From: Cylindrodendrum hubeiense
Taxonomy: Eukaryota > Ascomycota > Sordariomycetes > Hypocreales > Nectriaceae
Reading direction: 5' to 3'
Length of the DNA stretch: 64,000 nucleotides
Assembly (NCBI GenBank): GCA_014621425.1
Contig: JAANBB010000018.1
Span: forward strand, 1 to 64,000
Below are positions 58,848 to 64,000 of this stretch, in pieces. A program made the position numbers and the translations under genes. The notes beneath the pieces were generated by a model, which was not told the origin of the DNA, did no database searches, and saw nothing but the letters and a program-made list of their open reading frames with translations. Position 1 is the first letter of the stretch, and each line of letters begins with the position of its first letter.

Positions 58848-59957
58848 CTAAAGCTCTACCACTAGCTTTGTCGCACTAACACCAGCTTCACACTTTCTCA
58901 GCGCCTCCTGAATTTGCTCCAAGCCCGTACCGACAATGAGTGGACTTGGGAGGCACTTGAGCTTCCCCGCCTGCAATGCGAGAGTCACATAGTCTCTCCA
59001 CACGGGAGTGGCCACATCGTCCACGCCAAAGATCATGCCCGCTTTAACGTTCTCGGGGACAGCATCGGGCGGAGGGTGCACACAGGCCAGATGGCCTCCA
59101 CCAAGTTTACCGAGAATAACAAGGTCGTTTGCGTACGTCTCAGGCGTCGAGACGGCATCGAAAATTCCCACAAACTCTTGACCAGATTTAGCGACAGCCT
59201 CGACTACCTTCTCGACAAATGAACTGTCGTGATAATCAAAGACCTCGACTGCACCACACTCAATGCTGAGGTCAAAGTTGCGCGCGCTGACGATAGAGAT
59301 GACTTTGATGCCCGCCGCCGTCGCTAGCTGGGTCGTCATTGAGCCGACAGAAGAAGACCCCCCGTACACAACGATCGACTTGCCTGATGATGCGGGCTCC
59401 AGCGAAGGATACGGCAGGCCAAGAGCAGGAGTGGAAACACCGGGCATTGCAATTCCGGGCTGCTTGAGCGAGAGCGCGCACACAGCCGCTTCCAGCGCAA
59501 AAGGCACCACGACGCCCTGTGTGAATGGGATAGCATCAGGGAGGATGGCAGCTTTGTCCGCTGGAACGACTGTGTACAGAGCGAACGCTGCGTCCTGTGG
59601 TCGGCCACTAACCAAGTTGATGGCATGTCTGTGTGCAATTAATTCCGGCATTAGTCGGCTTGTCCCATTTGTAGTCCACGTCAAGGAGTCTTACCCGATA
59701 ACACGATCACCTTTCTTGAAGCGGCCACGGACCTCTGCTCCAACTTCATGGACTTTCCCAGCCACGTCGCAGCCGAAGATGGCAGGCCACTGCTGGACAA
59801 AAACGCCAGATTGCTGCATGTGAAAATCCAGCGGGTTGATTCCAATGGCTGCGTTTCTAATGACGAGTTCATTAGGCCCAGGAGTTGGCATGGGTGCGTC
59901 GCCAACTTCCAAGGGAGTGTTGGCCTTGAGGAGCCATGCAGCTTGGTTGGAAGTCAT
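58848..59957 (-). CDS. Zinc-independent medium-chain dehydrogenase/reductase (enoyl-reductase-like)
   Basis: Two exons (59957-59695 and 59628-58848, 66-bp intron) give 347 residues. The N-terminal GroES-like fold shows PGPNELVIRNAAIGINPLDF and FGCDVAGKVHEVG. The GHE zinc motif of true alcohol dehydrogenases is absent. The nucleotide-binding segment reads VVYGGSSSVGSMTTQLA. This matches the quinone-oxidoreductase-like and trans-enoyl-reductase-like (ToxD/LovC type) fungal MDR group, which reduces C=C bonds with NADPH. Trans-acting enoyl reductases normally pair with a PKS, and none is seen in this window. TATATAAA lies about 125 bp upstream on this strand. Confidence 0.9.
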
Positions 59958-60080
59958 TTTGACTAGATTGATAATGGCGCAGGAGGTCTGGCAAAATGTG
60001 ATGTTGGACAGTGGGGATAGAGAAGAAATGTTGGGAAGGTGGTGGTAGAGAAAAGTGCTAAGGCAGGTCATGGCATCATG

Positions 60081-60088
60081 TTTATATA
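60081..60088 (-). promoter_or_regulatory. TATA box of the medium-chain reductase gene
   Basis: Plus-strand TTTATATA reads TATATAAA on the minus strand, about 125 bp upstream of the ATG at 59957. Confidence 0.5.
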
Positions 60089-60238
60089 GCTATCTTGAGC
60101 AGGGTCGAATGAGAGAGCATTGACAATCACAGCATCATAGCTGCAGCAATCGGATTTCAAAGCCGCGTGGGGAATAGCCATCCGAGATCGATGTTTGAGA
60201 TGTTTGTAATTGAATATGGCGTGTGGTTGGCAGGCCCT

Positions 60239-60318
60239 CATGTGCTGTTCTGGAACCGCATATGCTGTTCTCAAATCCCATATGTGGTGCCGGAACCTCA
60301 TATGCGGTTCTGGGGCCT
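60239..60318. repeat. Four tandem 20-bp units in a divergent promoter
   Basis: Units begin at 60239, 60259, 60279 and 60299, each CAT(A/G)TG followed by 14 bases of the type C(T/G)GTTCTGGAACC. Spacing is exactly 20 bp with no indels, though bases differ between units. Three units hold the palindrome CATATG. They lie between the reductase (start 59957, minus) and the DUF3505 regulator (start 60504, plus). Confidence 0.8.
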
Positions 60319-60503
60319 GAGTTTCGTGCTGTAAGCAATTGGGAGTAGTGTCGCGCTAACCCTAGATGGCCTAGATCATTCCCTAAGGATAAGCCAGTAA
60401 TATTGTCGATGTCTCCACCAAACTTCTTACGCCAGACAGCCCGCTCTTCTCAGCTTCTATCTATCCCTTGCATAGCTGCTGCACATTACGAGGCGTACGC
60501 AGC

Positions 60504-62048
60504 ATGCCGGCCACACTCAGCCCGCATGATCTACTTGAATTTGATGCAAAGCACCGCGTACTGATTTGTCTAAGATGCAAGTACGCAATCCAGAAAGGCG
60601 CTCTGGGAAGCCACCTGCTCCGGCACAAGATCTACCGCGGAGAAAGACAGCGCACGCTGTCTTCGATAGCTCAACTGGAACTTGTGGAGCCAGACGACGT
60701 GCAACTTCCACCCGTGGGGTCCCCACCAGTGAATGGACTCGCTATCATCTCGGGCTACAGGTGTTTATCTGATGGCTGTGACAGACTTTGCGCAAGCTCG
60801 AAGCGGATGCGACGCCATTGGAGTGAGAGTCACAACGTGAGCGATCCGACGAACTCATTTTACCGTGCGGTTAATCTTCAAACATTCTTCCGGGGGACAA
60901 AACTTAGGTATTTTGAGGTCGTCTTACCCAGTACCATGAACCAGAACTCATCAGTCACCAATGAGAATCTCGATGAAAGACTTGCGCAACAGATTGGTCT
61001 CAGCCCCGGAAGCATTCGACCTCCGTGTGAGCAAACGCCCATCTTGCCTTCAGAACCTTCAAAACCGTCAGGGTATATATTTAACCTGGACCTGGAAATG
61101 CTGAGATATTTTCATCACTTCACAACCACGACGAGTCTGACGCTTCCTGCTCAACATAGCGAGCCCGCCAAGCACTGGCAGGTGGACGTAGTTGCGCAAG
61201 CCCTGCACCTGCGTTGGCTCATGTGCGGCCTGCTAGCCATCTCCACTAGTCACTTAGCAGTACTTTCGGACAGTGAGACGGTGAAGCTAGCGCACCGGGA
61301 CCGATCAGCACAGTTTATTCAAGAATTCTACGCTGGATGGGGACAGTTAAGGCATGATTCAGGGGTGGCCGGAAGCGAGGAAGCGAAAGCAGGCGCTCAG
61401 ATAATTTGCATTCACCGTTGCTGCTACTGGACCACCGAGTCGCCAATCACCGGTCAGGGGATTATTGAATCAGAACCTTTTCAGCTGCAGTCGTTCATGA
61501 TGACTGTTCAAGGCTGTGTCGACTCAGGCTTTGCTCTCCACTCTGCGACCAGCAACAGTAATGACATTTCCGATCACATCCCTGATGCAGTATCCGAATC
61601 TGCCAGAATCGATTCAGGAGCTCGTGCAGCTTCTGGAGCCGCCGGTGCCGCGCCTCCCGAGCTGTTGGAACGCCTCCGCACCCTCCCTTTTCGCATGGTG
61701 GATCCATTGGAGAAGCCAGAAAATGCTCTGGACTTCTTTGCCACAGTATCCGCCCTCAATATATTGGCCAAGTGCTGTTCCCTGAGCTATGCATCTGATG
61801 ATGTAGGAGCGGTGTGGATGGGCATGGCGTCCTGGTTAACGAAATTACCGGATCGCTTCAAGCAGATGCTGTCTCATGGAAATTCTGCTACGCTCATCGT
61901 GCTCGCTCATTGGTTGTTGTTGGTCGAACGTGCCGAGTGTTACTCCTGGTTCTTAAAAGGCTTGGCAACAAAACTACATCGTCAAATAGTGATAGAACTC
62001 CCAGAAAATAGCGCTATCCAGAGCTTGGTAGACAATCTGTTAGCCTGA
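60504..62048 (+). CDS. DUF3505/OrsD-like zinc-finger protein, probable regulator
   Basis: Intronless, 514 residues from the ATG at 60504 (an upstream TTG-led extension is not needed). Two C2H2-like units are present: CLRCKYAIQKGALGSHLLRH (from Cys22) and a GYRCLSDGCDRLC unit followed by SKRMRRHWSESH. The pair, with the KIYRGERQR segment between them, is characteristic of the DUF3505 group that includes OrsD of the orsellinic acid cluster. The remaining 350 residues resemble the helical effector half of fungal regulators. It is not a Zn2Cys6 protein. The promoter carries four 20-bp repeats and is shared with the divergent reductase. It may regulate this cluster. Confidence 0.8.
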   Translation: MPATLSPHDLLEFDAKHRVLICLRCKYAIQKGALGSHLLRHKIYRGERQRTLSSIAQLELVEPDDVQLPPVGSPPVNGLAIISGYRCLSDGCDRLCASSKRMRRHWSESHNVSDPTNSFYRAVNLQTFFRGTKLRYFEVVLPSTMNQNSSVTNENLDERLAQQIGLSPGSIRPPCEQTPILPSEPSKPSGYIFNLDLEMLRYFHHFTTTTSLTLPAQHSEPAKHWQVDVVAQALHLRWLMCGLLAISTSHLAVLSDSETVKLAHRDRSAQFIQEFYAGWGQLRHDSGVAGSEEAKAGAQIICIHRCCYWTTESPITGQGIIESEPFQLQSFMMTVQGCVDSGFALHSATSNSNDISDHIPDAVSESARIDSGARAASGAAGAAPPELLERLRTLPFRMVDPLEKPENALDFFATVSALNILAKCCSLSYASDDVGAVWMGMASWLTKLPDRFKQMLSHGNSATLIVLAHWLLLVERAECYSWFLKGLATKLHRQIVIELPENSAIQSLVDNLLA

Positions 62049-63547
62049 AACCTTCAACTGGCTTCGTTGATGTGTTTTCTGACATCAGTTCAATTCAATC
62101 ACTACTTGCATTGAGTGGACGCAGAATACTACAGTAATTAATCCCAGAAAGGAGTCAGCATATTGGGATCTGTTGGGTACTCAGGAATCAACGCATTGTG
62201 AGGTAGTGCGGGTGGACAACCATAGTAATTATGTCTTGGTCATGTTTGACGCTTTATGTTTATGAAAACGCAATCTTGAAATGATAGTCTTCGATCGAAG
62301 GACCTTGTTGGCATCATGAGGCACAGATGTCACTCAACTGTGCTGGCAACCTTTGGAGAAGAAACACTACATATAAATATCCTTGTAATCTCTTATCAGA
62401 ATAATCCACATTCCACCTAAATATCACTAAATCAGAGTGCATCCCAACTATCCCCAAACAACCTTCAAATGGCATTTTCACTATCATCAATTTGGGCTGT
62501 AAGAGCGGGCATCCCATAATGGGGCTGCTCTGACCTATCTACGACCTTGCCATAATACCCATGTCCAGGTGTTAGATTCAGTCATATTGCCGTAATTGAT
62601 TGGAAAGCTGTTACATTGTAACAGCGCTACCTTTTTTGGCGTCCTGGTCTATCCGACAGCAGGCTCGATCACATGTACTACCACGTGACATCACCGCTAA
62701 TCGGATCCGAGTGCGCGTGGAGACGAGTTCAGAAACTTCGTTTCAACCACGAGAATTGCCTGTGCCGCAATATACACGCAGAGCGATATACACGATAAGC
62801 GCCTAAGGATTTTCTTCTTGCAACGATCTATACTTCTATCAAGTAAATAGAAAGCTCGCTAAACTTCCTAATGGTAGTGTAACAACTCGTCTGATAAAAG
62901 TTTGGGTTTACTGACAATATTCAAGGAGGTCCTTCCATTCAGTCAAGAGGCTTTTGACCAGGCCACGTTGGAGGAAAATGAGGGAGAGATTAAGGGGATT
63001 GGTCAAGAGATTCACTGGAAGCAATGCGACCGTGCATTTCAGAGAAAGGTGGTAGGGGGTGTGTGGTTTGGTATGCCAAAGGAAGGAGGGTGCGTAAAGG
63101 TCACAGCAGGCAATTCTGTTTATTTCGTCAGAGGGACAAACGGCGAGGTCAGAAGAGGATCTTGAGTCCGCATTTAATCTAGCGTAAATAAGTAATGAAA
63201 ACCACTTGCATCCTACCCTGACAGCTACTTCGGCAGTGGTCTTGTCTCCAAAGTCGGTGGTGAAACGGGCGTAAGTCAGGTCTACCTGTCAAAGATGTCG
63301 ATTAAATATTTAACCTCGATAGCTGTCTGTAATATTTAGCATACCGGTGATGTGTGAGTATTGTGGAACTGTGCCTGACGAATTGCTATGCACTGTAATA
63401 GTTGGCTGTACAGTATTGATCTGGCAAGAAATTGTGGGCTATACCAAAGGTGTGATTCGCTTCGTTCTTGTCCTCCTGTCCTAACTTTAAGCCAACAGCT
63501 CAGTGCTCGTGTAACTATTACAATACCTGATTGGACATCTTACTGAT
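62049..63547. other. Intergenic, no supported gene
   Basis: About 1.5 kb. An open frame at 62902-63165 (plus; segment VVGGVWFGMPKEGG) looks mildly coding but lacks an ATG and a family match, so it could be an exon or relic. Nothing else is recognised. Confidence 0.4.
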
Positions 63548-64000
63548 TTAAGATACGAACAACCATTTTATCAACTCCCAGCCCTTTCTCTTCTGAATTC
63601 GGACCCCAAATCCTTGGCCGTTATTGACTGGTTTGCCTGCCGCTTCAGAAAAACTGCATTTCAGCTTAACTGGAACCTTGAAGTCTGCGGGATCCTGGTC
63701 GAACGGCAAGACATCAAACCCCAGCAATAGACAAATCACAAACCCCAAATTCTCTGCAAAAGCAAAGTTCCGCCCGGGGCACAGATTTCGTCCGCCGCCA
63801 AAGGGAATAAATGCCAATCGTTTTGCTTTTTCGGAATGACCATTCTCTTTCCCAACCTTCTCAATAAATCTTCGAGGGTCAAATTCCTCTGCGTTGTCGC
63901 CCCAAACATGCTTCAGACTGTGAAGAACCTCGCCGGACATCTGTACGTTAAGACCCTTCTTCAGCAGATACGAATTGCCTTTAGCGTCCGAGACGGTCGT
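63548..64000 (-). CDS. Cytochrome P450, C-terminal part (runs off the window)
   Basis: The frame is open from the right edge of the window to the stop at 63548. It contains a (W)GDNAEEFDPRRF segment, the P450 meander, and the haem loop FGGGRNLCPGR with the cysteine ligand, followed by the usual FAFAENL helix. The sequence type recalls the oxysterol-7-alpha-hydroxylase-like/CYP7-8-like fungal P450s rather than the P450 at 56408, so the two are not recent duplicates. At least 350 N-terminal residues lie beyond 64000. It suggests that the right-hand enzyme group continues past the window. Confidence 0.9.
   Translation of the reverse strand, partial: TTVSDAKGNSYLLKKGLNVQMSGEVLHSLKHVWGDNAEEFDPRRFIEKVGKENGHSEKAKRLAFIPFGGGRNLCPGRNFAFAENLGFVICLLLGFDVLPFDQDPADFKVPVKLKCSFSEAAGKPVNNGQGFGVRIQKRKGWELIKWLFVS

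Overview
The window is from a filamentous ascomycete (Pezizomycotina). The evidence is many 45-90 bp introns with GTRNGT donors, CTNA-type branch sites and YAG acceptors, Zn2Cys6 regulators, an NRPS, RTA1 and HET families, fungal NACHT (NLR-type) debris, and AT-rich transposon relics with C-to-T / G-to-A style decay (RIP-like). It reads as an accessory, repeat-rich region with two metabolic gene neighbourhoods separated by transposon and pseudogene debris. The species cannot be named from the sequence.

Left block (1-15.3 kb): a decaying secondary-metabolite locus. A two-module NRPS (A-T-C-A-T-C, the layout of diketopiperazine-forming enzymes) holds one reading frame for 7 kb, broken only by three in-frame stops. 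Next come a secreted alpha/beta hydrolase, a Zn2Cys6 regulator with one in-frame stop, a degraded second copy of the hydrolase, and an intact fatty-acid-hydroxylase/sterol-desaturase family enzyme. A 155-bp tandem repeat lies in the regulator promoter, and an 18-bp piece of it recurs inverted in the hydroxylase promoter, hinting at shared control.

Middle block (15.5-46 kb): gene relics and mobile DNA. Relics: a secreted chitinase-like C-terminus joined head to head with a metallopeptidase fragment, a HET protein, an NmrA-like reductase with a one-base frameshift, a sterol-glucosyltransferase N-terminus and an NLR/NACHT protein. Mobile DNA: a 7.06-kb AT-rich island bounded by inverted repeats and TA dinucleotides (24477-31538) with nested LTR-like and gypsy-protease debris, a 157-bp MITE, and two copies of one solo-LTR-like repeat, one with a 5-bp target duplication. 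Intact genes here are two Zn2Cys6 regulators (the one at 22.1-24.3 kb needs a predicted GC-AG intron), an RTA1 membrane protein, an MFS sugar transporter, a protein of unknown family (16.9-17.7 kb), and a pair of small paralogues of unknown family (42.6 and 44.9 kb) that differ mainly at silent positions.

Right block (47-64 kb): a compact, intact enzyme neighbourhood. It holds an NAD(P)-dependent epimerase, an old-yellow-enzyme oxidoreductase, an amidase, a Zn2Cys6 regulator, a cytochrome P450, a zinc-less medium-chain reductase, a DUF3505/OrsD-like zinc-finger regulator, and the 3' part of a second P450 running off the window. No PKS, NRPS or terpene synthase is seen here, so it is either one arm of a biosynthetic cluster whose core lies beyond 64 kb or a catabolic/detoxification cluster.
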